A stretch of DNA of 62,000 nucleotides from the NCBI GenBank assembly GCA_015680685.1, contig MNCI01004529.1, positions 581,159-643,158 on the forward strand. Direction: 5' to 3'. The DNA is from Gnetum montanum (lineage: Eukaryota; Streptophyta; Gnetopsida; Gnetales; Gnetaceae). A program made the position numbers and the translations under genes. The notes below the pieces were generated by a model. It searched no databases. It saw only the letters and a list, made by a program, of their open reading frames with translations, and was not told the origin of the DNA. This document shows positions 1 through 9,560 of the stretch, in pieces. Each line of letters begins with the position of its first letter. Position 1 is the first letter of the stretch.

Positions 1-159
1 TTGGGATAATTAAAGGTAAATTTTTAAACCAAGGCTTCACACTATGGGTACTTCACACTATGGGTATATATCTATCTATCTATATATGTATATATATGTT
101 GGTTAATTTGGTTAATTTGTAATTATTTTAAAATTTTATTTTTTAAACTGCAACTCCGG

Positions 160-915
160 TTTACCAGCATCGACCCAAAATATCTCCTGACACTTGTCTT
201 GATGTGCCTCTGTGTCTTTGTTCCCATATTCATCGGACTAGTATGCGATACCGAATGCATCGGCATTGGGCGTGGCTGCTGTTTTGGAAGGTAGGTTCCA
301 GGAGGAGTGAATGACATACCACCTAAAAATTTGAAATGAGTCCTTCGGAGGGAAAAAAAACCCTGTTTGGTGAAGAAATAACCTGCACAAATTATTGGAA
401 GTTATAGGGACGAGCTAGAAACGCGCCTGTCATTGGAACTAATTTTTTTTGTAGCCTTTGTTTTTAGCCCATGGATTTTGCAGTGCAATCACAACTAGAC
501 CTTTACGCGGGATGAAGGCGATCATTTTTGCAAATGCGCACGGAATAATAAGGATCAGAATGTTAAAACGCAGGTTCAAATTTGAGGGTTTGGGCCGGAT
601 CTTCTGGGCGATTTTTTTTCATTCCGGGGTTTGAATCCACAGAATTGCAGGAGTGTTTGTACATACTATCCCTGACTAGAGCCTCCCAGCATCCACTTTG
701 AAGTTCACGTCCTAAACAACATCGGCATTGGCGGCGACAAAGAAGTAGACCCATTGGCTGCATTCATGGCAGGAAGAAAAGGAAAAACGAATGCCTTAAA
801 TGCTGGATGGGTGGTTTATGCTGCCACCAAGACCATCGACACTGATCAAAGCCATTTCGGAGCCATTTCAAGAACAATTTTGATAATAATCCAGTTGTGC
901 CTGATATTTGCAGAT
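160..915 (+). other. Exon-like pieces of an unidentified gene fragment
   Basis: Two open stretches read like exons. Positions 160-290 encode a hydrophobic, Cys-rich stretch (a run like YLLTLVLMCLCVFVPIFIG, then several Cys) and end at a good donor, AAG|GTAGGT at 290. Positions about 680-915 follow an acceptor-like ctag and stay open until a TGA near 915. This first kilobase has more G+C than the rest of the left flank. I do not recognise the protein, and minus-strand reading frames are also open over part of it, so the strand is uncertain. It could be a decayed host gene or chance. Confidence 0.22.
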
Positions 916-1015
916 TGAGAAGAACACTTTTATTGCCACGCTGACTATTTTGGAAAATGACGCTTCCCGGCAGAGTATTTTTGCAAGGCAGGGCCAAACG
1001 TGAACTAAACAATGG

Positions 1016-2115
1016 TTAACAAGGATTTTAAATTTTTAATTTTCAACTCCAGTTTCCTCCTTTCATTCTTTTCCAGTACCCAAATGATCGATTCTTGAAC
1101 ATATTTCTGACAATGAAAAATTTCTTGCTTGTTAATTCATTCTTTATTGCCACATTATCTCTTGCAATCTTTATTCCTTGTTGTGCATCATTATTTCCAC
1201 CAATAATATTATGGTCTCCCTTAGATCTCATACCAATGGTATGAAATAGCACACTTACACTCTCCCATTCTTTCAATAACATTTAAAATGAGTCTTACTA
1301 TTCCATGAAATGGCCAAATGTGCCAACACCTAGTACTTGAAAAATTCTCCCATACAAGAAGATGCAGGTCCCAAAAACCTAGTTCTGACTAGGTAATGCT
1401 CAATCAACATAGGATCAAGTCCCAATAAATGCTTTCTTAAGCACTTCTGCATGATACAAATATCTTCTAATTCATGTATTTTTAATAGAATCATCAAGAT
1501 CATTGGAGGATATTGCCTGGTGCTCCTCATACATCTACTATCTATGTTTAAGATGGTGTAGGACTAGGACAGAGTCATGATGAACATGATGCAAGTTGAT
1601 GATATAATCTATTTAGAAAGGTTGTTCCAATTATACTTTAAAAGGAATGTGGGCTCAATACTAAAATTTTTGAGTACCCAAATTGTGTTAACAATAGAAA
1701 TGGCAACATGGGTTTGATGGAGGGACTAGTAGATTAACCTTGTTATAGAGAATGGAATATCATGACCTAGCTAGGTATGAAGGTCATTAGACTTGATGAG
1801 GTTAAGGCTTGCCCATCTATTTCTTATTTTGAGTTTTTGCATATTTATTAGTATGTGTTTTTTTCTACTATGGCTTCTTAAAATTTATTGTGTTGAGACT
1901 TCTTGCCCAAGGCTAGAAGTTGATAATGTGAGATAGTGCATACTTGGTGCTTGTAGGTTTAGGTAGTAAGCCTACATTGTGGATGAAGTTTTGAACAATA
2001 ATATTTAATTGGAGAGGTATGATTTTGCTCCAAATGTTTGGATGGAAGTATCATTGGCCTTGAAATACAACATTTTGGACACTAATATAACCTAATAGTT
2101 TTAATGATACAACTT
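1016..2115. other. AT-rich stretch with no recognised gene
   Basis: Both strands are full of stops and I see no domain motif, LTR or tRNA-like box. Short open frames on the minus strand near 1043-1530 show no recognisable family. Probably old, decayed repeat sequence. Confidence 0.4.
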
Positions 2116-2674
2116 TTTAACATTTATCAAAAAAATTTATTATAAGAAAGATGTTTGTCTTTTAGAAAAATGGATTGAAAAATGTATTAATGAAGATGAT
2201 TTTTAGATGCTCCTTTTTAGAAATATACTTATATAAGAAAAATTCAAAAATGATAATAATTAGTCTTCTAATAACTTTTTTCACTATTTTTTACTTAGGG
2301 CATTTATATTTGTAGTTTTATAGTACTTAAAAAAAATTTGGAGGACTTGGTGCATGCTTGGTAAGTATTAAAATTAAAATTATATTAACATTTCAAAGGA
2401 TATGTTTAAGTAAATTAGTCCATGGTATCTTCCTTTTTAGTAAGGAGCTTGAACTACTTATTTATCTAGATTAGAGCAAATTAAATATCATTTTAGTTTC
2501 TTGTCTATGTATTCATGGTAGATGGATTACATGGAAGGAGGCTTCTAACCTATATGGTTTGAATGGAATGAAAATGAAAAAAATTAAAAAATTTATTTAT
2601 AATCTTGATAATTTATTTAAAGTTGACAATAGTTTGTACTAAGCTTTTATAGATATTTTTGAAAGGATGACGAG

Positions 2675-4165
2675 TCTTTTTTTTAATTAATGATGAAAAA
2701 TGAAAAAGTTATTGGACTAAATAACATTCCTATAAAAGGTTGGAAAGAACTTGAAGATACAAAAGTTTCTTGGCTGACATAATTATTTTAAAAAGTTGTG
2801 AAGCATGGAGAAATGTCTAGTAATTGAAGAAAAAGAATTATTGTTCTTATCTACAAAAATAAAGGAGATATATAAAATTATGCAAAGTATAGAGAAATTA
2901 AGCTACTAAGCCATACTATGAAGCTTTGGGAGAGAGTTATAAAGCAACATCTTAGACTTGAATCAACGATATCAAAAAATCAATTTGGATATATACCAAG
3001 GAGATATATTATAGAGTCTATTTTCTTACTATGATAATTGATAGAGATATTTAGAAAACATAAAAAAATTATACATATGATCTTCATTGACTTGGAAAAA
3101 GCATATGACAGAGTACCTAGAGATATTATTTGGTGGGCCTTATAGAGGAAAAACATCCTTAATAAATATATTAAAGTGATTCAAGACATGTATGAAGGAG
3201 CTACCATTAAAATTAGAACAACTTATGGGATAACATCTAATTTTCTAGTCAAAGTAGGTCTACATCAAGGGTCTGCACTTAGCTTATATTTATTTATCAT
3301 TATTATGAATGAATTAACAAAGGAAATACAAAATTTAATCCCTTGATATATGCTATTTGCAAATGTTATTGTGTTGGTGAATACAACTAGAGAAAATATT
3401 ACTTTTAAAATGGAGAAGTGGAGATATACTCTAGAATCAAAAGGCTTAAAAATTAGCAAAAATAAGATAGAATATATAAAATGTAATTTTAATAATAGCA
3501 TAAATGATGGTGAAATAGAAGCTGAAATTCAAGGTAAAAACATCCCTCATGGTAAATAGTTTTACTACTTAGGATCAATTCTCCAATTAGATGGTTAAAT
3601 TTATAAAGATATAAGAAATAGAATTGAGACATGATGGACAAAATGGAGATAGGTAGTGGTGTTCTAAGTGATCAAAGAATACAATAAAATTGAAGAGAAA
3701 ATTTTATAGAAAAATAATTAGCATTGATATCTTATATGATGCTAAATGTCAAGTAGTAGAAAAGAGCCATGAATAACAAATTAGTGTAGTAAAAATGTGA
3801 ATGCTTAGATGGATGTTGAATGTTACTAGAAGAGATAAACTACATAATATAGATATTAGAGGAAGACTTAGGATAGCTTCTGTTTCAAATAATTTATAAG
3901 AATGATAGCTTAGATGGTTTGAATATGTGCAAAGAAGATTAGGCAATGTGCTCATAAAAAAGGTCACTACATCACTATTCTAGAAAAGCCATCGAAAGAA
4001 ACACTAAATAAGGCATAGGAAAAACAATCAAAGATGATTTAAAGAAACTTTAAATAAATAAAGATCTAGCTCTTCATAGAGGTAAATGATGAAAAAGAAC
4101 TCATATAGTTGACCCCATCTTATGAGAATAAGGCTAGAATGATGATAAGAAAATTATATTAACGA
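2675..4165 (+). mobile_element. RTE-type LINE fragment (5'-truncated) nested in an L1 LINE
   Basis: Conceptual translation follows the C-terminal two thirds of plant RTE-clade ORF2. It shows the NNIPIK start, an IYKNKGD stretch, the palm motif FIDLEKAYDRVP near 3085-3120, GLHQGSALS near 3265-3290, the box that should read FADD (here FANV, about 3355-3370), a YLGSI motif near 3570, MLRWM near 3800 and a terminal VDP motif near 4115. Stops and small indels interrupt it repeatedly. No ORF1 or endonuclease is present, which is the usual 5' truncation. The flanking L1 copy is resolved by the uninterrupted homolog near 60.1-61.4 kb. Confidence 0.85.
2690..4140 (+). pseudogene. RTE-type LINE reverse transcriptase, inactive
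   Basis: This would have been the RNA-dependent DNA polymerase that copies LINE RNA at a nicked target. The longest open piece is 3350-3559, covering the palm-thumb region (a LESKGLKISKNKIEY stretch is typical of plant RTE elements). The catalytic pair of the FADD box has changed: the sequence reads F-A-N-V, so both aspartates are gone. At least ten in-frame stops lie across the region. The family assignment rests on the order of conserved blocks and is secure; length and phase between blocks are approximate. Confidence 0.85.
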
Positions 4166-5084
4166 TATTTTAATATGTTAACTTCTTTCTATTAATACTT
4201 GTCTTTAGCGAATGAGAATTTTTCCTTCTCAATGTCCTATTTATGAAATTGAAAACTCACTTTCACATGTTTTTTCCTATGTCTAGTAGCATTGCATGCT
4301 TTGAAATGGATATCTAAAATTTGTAATAACTTTTTATCAAGCATCAATGATATCATTTTAAGTGATCAACCTACTTCGTCTACTTCTTTTCTTTGTATTT
4401 GGAAGATTTAGTATGCAATTATTTTCTAGTAGTAAGAGCATAATCATGACCTCTCTTTAGGATTTAAGCATTGGATTCTCAAAGATATTGTTTTTCAATT
4501 ATTTGTTCAAGAAAGAAAGTTTCTAGTAAAAGCTAAACAATTAATTTATTTTTAATAGTATTAATTTATTTTTGTTTTAGGAACTTAAGTTAGGGAAGTT
4601 ATCAACTTCTGTTACTATTTTTTTATTATTTCTAATTGATATTTTCTTTTTCTTTAGAGAGAGTATTCTTCTTTTCTTTACAAGAAATTCTTTAGTAAGA
4701 AGTAAGAAATTATGAGGGCACTTTTCAATAAGAGCAAGATCTAATTCTTTTCCTACCCAAGAGGGGAGGTCTTTTAGATTTGCTTGTAAGAATAAAAACC
4801 TAAAAAAACATTCTTAAAACCATTGGGCTTTTTCTTTCAATTTTATTTTCTATGTTTATGATCTAATGTACCTTGAATTTTTTTTATTCTTCATATTTTT
4901 GACGTGCAACACCCCTCCTCCTAATTAGTGGTGATAATAGACTTTTTGTATAATAAAAATTTTTGAATTTATTATGTGAATCACAAAATATTATGGTACT
5001 CTAGATCTTTGATGTAATCTCTATTCAATCACTTTTCAATAACTTGGATTTTTTAATATAGTTTTTGCCGTAGTAATTTGTTTT

Positions 5085-5760
5085 GTGAGGAATGATATGA
5101 AGATGAAAAATACTAATGTCTTTCATATTATAGAGTCTATGAGAGATTCTGAAACTTTCAATATTGTTTTACTTGATGATATGTATGAATTCCTATTAAA
5201 AGATATTACTTTACGATACATATTTCTACAAATTATTAGATTTTTTCACTCAAGTAAGGATTTTACATCAGTAATTTAGACTATCCTTGAACATTATGGA
5301 ATTAATGTTTTACATGCCCATTATTTTTTGAATCTCTTTACTTGTCAAATTAGCAAATTTTGAAATGTTTGAGAAATCATTAAATTATAAAGTTTTTATG
5401 TATCAGCATAATACTTTATGGAAAGTGGATTTTGATTCATATTCTTTTGATATGTCTAAAATTCCATATTGGATTAAGTTAGATAATCTTCCTCCTATTT
5501 TTCAAAATATTGAAAGTGAAATTGTTAGTAATATTGGTACAAACCTAAAGATATAGTCAAACCATTACTAGATCATGTGTAATGCATATGTTACTTTATA
5601 AAGATTGATTTATGATAGAGGAATACATAATTAAAACTCAAGGCTAGTAATCAGTGTTTTTCCTTGAAAATTACATATTATAATTGATGAGGATGTTACA
5701 GCTATTATCGTCATGAAGTTCATGTTATTGGAGTCTGTCCTATTGTTAATAGAAAATTTT
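5085..5760 (+). pseudogene. L1 ORF1-like protein with DUF4283-type domain
   Basis: ORF1 of plant L1 elements encodes an RNA-binding protein with a DUF4283-like fold, often followed by a zinc knuckle. Open pieces at 5085-5279 and 5365-5556 carry the typical pattern: a hydrophobic strand, then WKVDFDSYSFDMSKIPYWIK, LDNLPP, and a small-residue stretch IVSNIGT. Homologous copies lie at 40500-41330 and 41345-42400. Several stops and a frameshift separate the pieces. Family assignment is by pattern and by synteny with the downstream endonuclease; no zinc knuckle is clearly visible. Confidence 0.65.
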
Positions 5761-6149
5761 TTTATGAGAAAAAGAAGAATAATTTTCAAAAAAAGGTAAA
5801 TAATGGTAGCTTTCAGTATGCATAAATGAAATCTTCTTCAACAAGGTCTTAACCTATTACTAGTCCTTTTAATTCTAAAGATGCTAATAAACTATTGTTA
5901 TTTAAACAAAATTCCTCGTTAGTAAAAAAAAAATTTCTTAGTAGAGACTAGCAATGGAAATACTGAGGCAAATAGATTTTACTTAGTGCAACAAAGGAAA
6001 AAAAGAGGCCTACAAATATTGCTTTCAATTTAATAATGCTAAAGGTATCTCCTTCTCACTCTACTTCTACTACTATTCTAAATATTGTTTTATTGGATAA
6101 TGCTTTTTCACATATTAGTGACATAAATTATGAGACAAATTTTGATCTT

Positions 6150-6676
6150 TAAAAATTAAAGATGGGGCCTTCCTTTTCCATATCTTAATATTATTTTTAT
6201 CATGAAATGTTCAAGGCCTTTTTAATAGGTCCTAAGGAAATATTGCGGAGGAGTATTTTTTATACTAGCATTTATCTCCAGATTTTATTTTCTTGTAAGA
6301 AATTAAGACTTCAATGTACGATATTAGTTTTCTTGATAAAAGCATTATTTTTTCCACTACTCATGTAGTTAATAAACATGGTCTTGCTATTCTTATTTTT
6401 AAAAATTGGACTATAGAATTTTTAAATTCTAGTTTTGGAAATCTGGGAAGAGATATTTGGATTATTTGTTATAGTGAAAAAGGTGACTTTAGACTCTATA
6501 ATATTTATGCTCCTTACAATTCAAAAGATCAATTAAAGGTTTGAAAATATATTCTATCTTTGCCTACAATTCCTTGGATTGTTGGAGGTGATTTCATATG
6601 GTTAAAAGTCATTTAAATAAACTTGGTGGTGTTTTGCCTAATATGTCTTATCAAAAATTAAAAAAGAAGATTAGTA
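6150..6676 (+). pseudogene. L1 ORF2 endonuclease (EEP fold), truncated
   Basis: The open piece 6314-6544 contains HGLAILIFKNWTIEF, then LGRDIWIICYSEKGDF and NIYAPYNSKDQ, which match the order of motifs in the apurinic-endonuclease-like domain of plant L1 ORF2. Further on, IPWIVGGDF is followed by a disrupted GDFN box (the Asn is lost), then a LGGVLPNMSYQKLKKK stretch. The enzyme would nick target DNA to prime reverse transcription. The reading stops abruptly at 6676, where the LTR of element C begins. Upstream, ATG-proximal blocks are present but interrupted. Confidence 0.75.
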
Positions 6677-6960
6677 TAATTTTGGAGCAGGGTCACTCTG
6701 TTTTACTTTAAACCTTTAAACACACATTAAATCCATAAGAAAACTAGCTATCTTTAATTAATTGAAAATATTATTACAATTATAGTTGTTTCATAATCCA
6801 CAAGCATGATAAATCACTTATATAGTTGATGATATTGTAAGCATGAGGCTCTATAACCACATAATGATTAACCTCAATGGAAGGCACAACTTGTCTAAAT
6901 GTCTCCAATAATACAAGACAAGATACACACACATAAGAGTCACAATGGCCAAAACTCACA
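6677..6960 (-). repeat. 3' LTR of gypsy element C
   Basis: This segment aligns with 37605-37922 from a taattttggag start to an aaaactcaca end, with small indels. On the minus strand the LTR begins TGTGAGTTTTGGCC. The 37605 copy has about 30 extra nucleotides near its left edge. RT sequence abuts the LTR directly at 6961-6970, with no polypurine tract, so the 3' part of the element was lost next to the LTR. Confidence 0.7.
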
Positions 6961-6963
6961 ATT

Positions 6964-7540
6964 GGTAGCTTTTATCCAAATTTAATTTTTAGAAATCATA
7001 TGTTCCAAATATGTGATCTTCTTCTTGAGAAAATGAATCTTCTTTACGTTGATCACCAAATGTGCCTCATATAATTTAAGACACATTCCTCAAATGATCC
7101 AAGTACTTCTCCTCATTAAAGTTGTACACAACAATATCATCAAAAAGGTTAATGCAATAGTTACCAATCAAGTTATTGAGTACATTATGCATACACCTCA
7201 TGCATTTAGAAAGTGCATTTGTAAGCCCAAATAACATCACCAACCACTAAAATAATCCATTGAGTATTTTGAAAGTTGTCTTCCATTCATCACCAAGACT
7301 AATCCAAATTTGATAATATTCAATCTTCAAATCAATTTTGATGAAGGCCTATGCATTGGTAAGAACATAAAGAATATCATTCATCCTTAGAATATGAAAC
7401 CTGTACCTCACTATGATCATGTTCATTGTCCTCTAATCAATGTTCATTTTCCATTCATCACTATCCTTCTTTAGCACAAGTACTATTGGAATTGCACAAG
7501 GTGAAATGAATTTCCTCACGAAGCCATTTTCAAGCAACTT
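6964..7540 (-). pseudogene. Ty3/gypsy reverse transcriptase of element C
   Basis: Read on the minus strand, the translation shows ENGFVRKFISPCAIP, then VLKKD, the AFIKIDLK palm motif, the FGLTNA motif (in LVMLFGLTNA) and the catalytic LFDDIVVY. It ends with thumb motifs like FLKKKITYLEHMISKN close to the LTR. This is a standard plant Ty3/gypsy RT with some stops; the catalytic FDD is kept. It begins exactly at the target-site duplication of element D (7536-7540), and the upstream half of this coding sequence is 22 kb away, past 29577. Confidence 0.85.
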
Positions 7541-9001
7541 TGTTATGACTGAAGATATCGATCACTGGAAAAACTAGAGATCCTCAGTGTAGTAGTTCCT
7601 CAAGCTTGAATCCCAGGCCTCCATAAGAAAAATGGGATTTGAGGTGCCTTGGATGGTCTAGCAAATCAAATAGGGACTTATAAAATGCAAAACATGGAAA
7701 TACAAATAGATTTAAATAATGCACAAAAAATAAAGAGTAGACCACAAAGCTCAAAACTTAAATCTTCATTAAGAAAGAATAAAGAGTAAGTTAGAGAAAT
7801 GTGTACAAATGGTGCCTAGATGAGGAAAAAGGGGGTTCACTTATGTAGGAGTTCAAAGCCCATTGAAGTCGATGTGATTTCCAGATAGCTCCACACTGGG
7901 GTTTGGGGATCCTAGAAGTGTAGTGTTGGCACCCAAATTCCAAAAATCTTTAGGTGGTTATGCTTTCACTATGGGGTTCAAGAGGTGCAAACATGGAAGA
8001 TTGTAAGAACCCTTGAGTGCTTGAGAATGCCCCAAGTGTGGAATTAGTGCTTGGAAATTCACTTGTATGCTCAATGAGAAAAAATTGCTCAACTGTGAAA
8101 AATTGTGTAACCTTGAAAATTTTGCTAAACCTATAAATGGTGTTTGAGGTTGGCTTTTATAGTTCTTGGGCCATAAATGGGGTTACAAAAATGGCTATGA
8201 CTTGGCTATAAAAATGGTTGCAAATTGACAATAAAATGGTTGCAAATTGGTTGTAAAATGGTTGCAAAATGGTTGTAAATTGGTTGCCAAATTCAGGTGA
8301 GATGGGTGTCCAAATTTGGGGGGTTACTATACATAGTTAGTGCTTCCCCTCATGGCCATTTTTTTACTATAAATAGTAACTGGGGCATACCTTCACCATT
8401 GGAGATCAATATTCCATGCTGAGCTCTCCACCATGCTTGCTGAAGTGGCTGGTCAACGTTGAGGTGCATGAAGTAATGAATTTTGGCTTTTGTGGCTTCC
8501 ACGTTGGGAGATGCAATTTTCAACACTGGAGGTGAAGACTCCATGTTGTGGGGAAAACTTCCACGAGGGGGGGGGGGGGGGGGGGGGGGGGGGCGGCGCA
8601 GTGGGGAAGGCTTCCATGTTGTGCATGTGGTCTCCATGTTGAAGCGAGCTAGTTTCCAAAACCCCCATCCTTCAACATTGGGGATAGGTGAGATTTACCC
8701 CCTACATGTGCTTCCAACATAGAAAAGTGTATACTCCCCACCAATAAAAACCATCAAATTTCCTTTTTGACATTCCAACCCCCAAGCCCCAAATATAGAT
8801 ACTAGGTAGCTTTTTTCACTTGGGGAATAAGGCTTTGACCACTTATGAGGCATTTTTCAACTCCAAAAGTATAAAGTATGTTAAATTTCCCATTGTGGAT
8901 TACAATCTTCACATTTACAATGAAGTTTTACCTTAGGTTTCATGGGATGAAAGCTACATGATGAAGATTGGCTATAACATGCAAATTTTTGTGGTGTTTT
9001 A
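7541..9001 (-). repeat. 3' LTR of element D
   Basis: About 1.46 kb, aligning along its length with 28077-29576. Shared landmarks include aagaaaaatgggatttgagg near 7625 and ggctataacatg near 8980. Most differences between the two LTRs are transitions. It contains a long G run (8569-8593) that is absent from the other LTR. Its inner edge faces a purine tract on the minus strand (AAAGAGGGG, complement of 9005-9013), as expected for a 3' LTR. Confidence 0.85.
8569..8593. repeat. G homopolymer run inside the D 3' LTR
   Basis: About 25 G in a row, broken by one C near its end. The matching position in the other LTR (about 29150-29160) has no such run. Open frames encoding poly-Pro or poly-Gly here are artefacts of this run. 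Confidence 0.8.
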
Positions 9002-9560
9002 ATGGCCCCTCTTTGTTGGTGCCTAGAGGATTGACCCAAGAGGCATTGATAAAGAATACAAAACACCACTACATATTATAACACTATAATGCATACAAGT
9101 CATGTGAGAATTAGGTTATCCAACTAACCAAGGGTGCTAGTTTAAGGCCATGGTAGGCCATGGTACCAGTTTAAGGCCCTGGCAAGCCATGTTGCTAGTT
9201 TAAGATTATAGTGGATTGTTGAAAATAGGCTCACTTGTCGATGATCATCAACTACATGTAGTATGGCTTTAGCTAGGAATGATTGACTGAATTGGCTAGC
9301 TCATTCCCATCCATGTTAGCTATTTTAAATGCTCCATTTCCATAGGCTCTAGTGACAAGGAAGCGCCCTTTCTAGCTAGTTAAGAATTTGTTTGCATGCT
9401 TATAGATGGCTTTGAGGACTAGGTCTCCCTCCTTGATCTTGCACATGATTAAGTCATGGTGATGATGTTGCTTCTACCTCTCTTGATAGTGCTCGATGTG
9501 AGCAAGTTCTTGCATATGCTGCTCCTCCACTGAATTTAGGATTTCCTTCTACAACTCCTT
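9002..9560 (-). other. Element D 3' untranslated region and polypurine tract
   Basis: On the minus strand this lies between integrase and the 3' LTR. It ends in the tract AAAGAGGGG at 9005-9013, next to the LTR. At 9130-9200 it contains short repeats of a phrase like tagtttaaggcc..ggcaagccatg, which recurs at 12810-12900 in the extra block. Confidence 0.6.

Larger units (their letters stand above)
2120..4925 (+). mobile_element. L1-type LINE copy (3' part), split by an RTE-type LINE
   Basis: Positions about 2120-2670 and 4170-4925 align by eye with about 44540-44680 plus 60080-61450 of the second L1 copy in this window, in the same order. The second copy has no insert at the place where this one is interrupted, so 2675-4165 is an insertion. 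The part after the insert contains the zf-RVT-like C-terminal region of plant L1 ORF2 (a Trp-Ile-Ser-Lys-Ile-Cys-Asn-Asn stretch near 4300-4330). All frames are broken by stops. The 3' end is around 4900-4930, just before a CACCCC-like motif. Confidence 0.7.
4930..6676 (+). mobile_element. L1-type LINE, 5' part (ORF1 and endonuclease)
   Basis: This segment starts directly after the 3' end of the preceding L1 copy, so the two are arranged tail to head. It holds an ORF1 remnant (about 5085-5760) and the N-terminal part of ORF2 (endonuclease, about 6180-6670). It ends where the 3' LTR of the minus-strand gypsy element C begins (6677). Its downstream part may be the L1 fragment at 38070-38334 on the far side of element C, but about 0.8 kb expected between them is missing. 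Confidence 0.75.

Noticed and set aside
8350-8722. Open frames with poly-Pro or poly-Gly on both strands
   Set aside because: They exist only because of the G homopolymer at 8569-8593 inside an LTR; the other LTR has no such frame.
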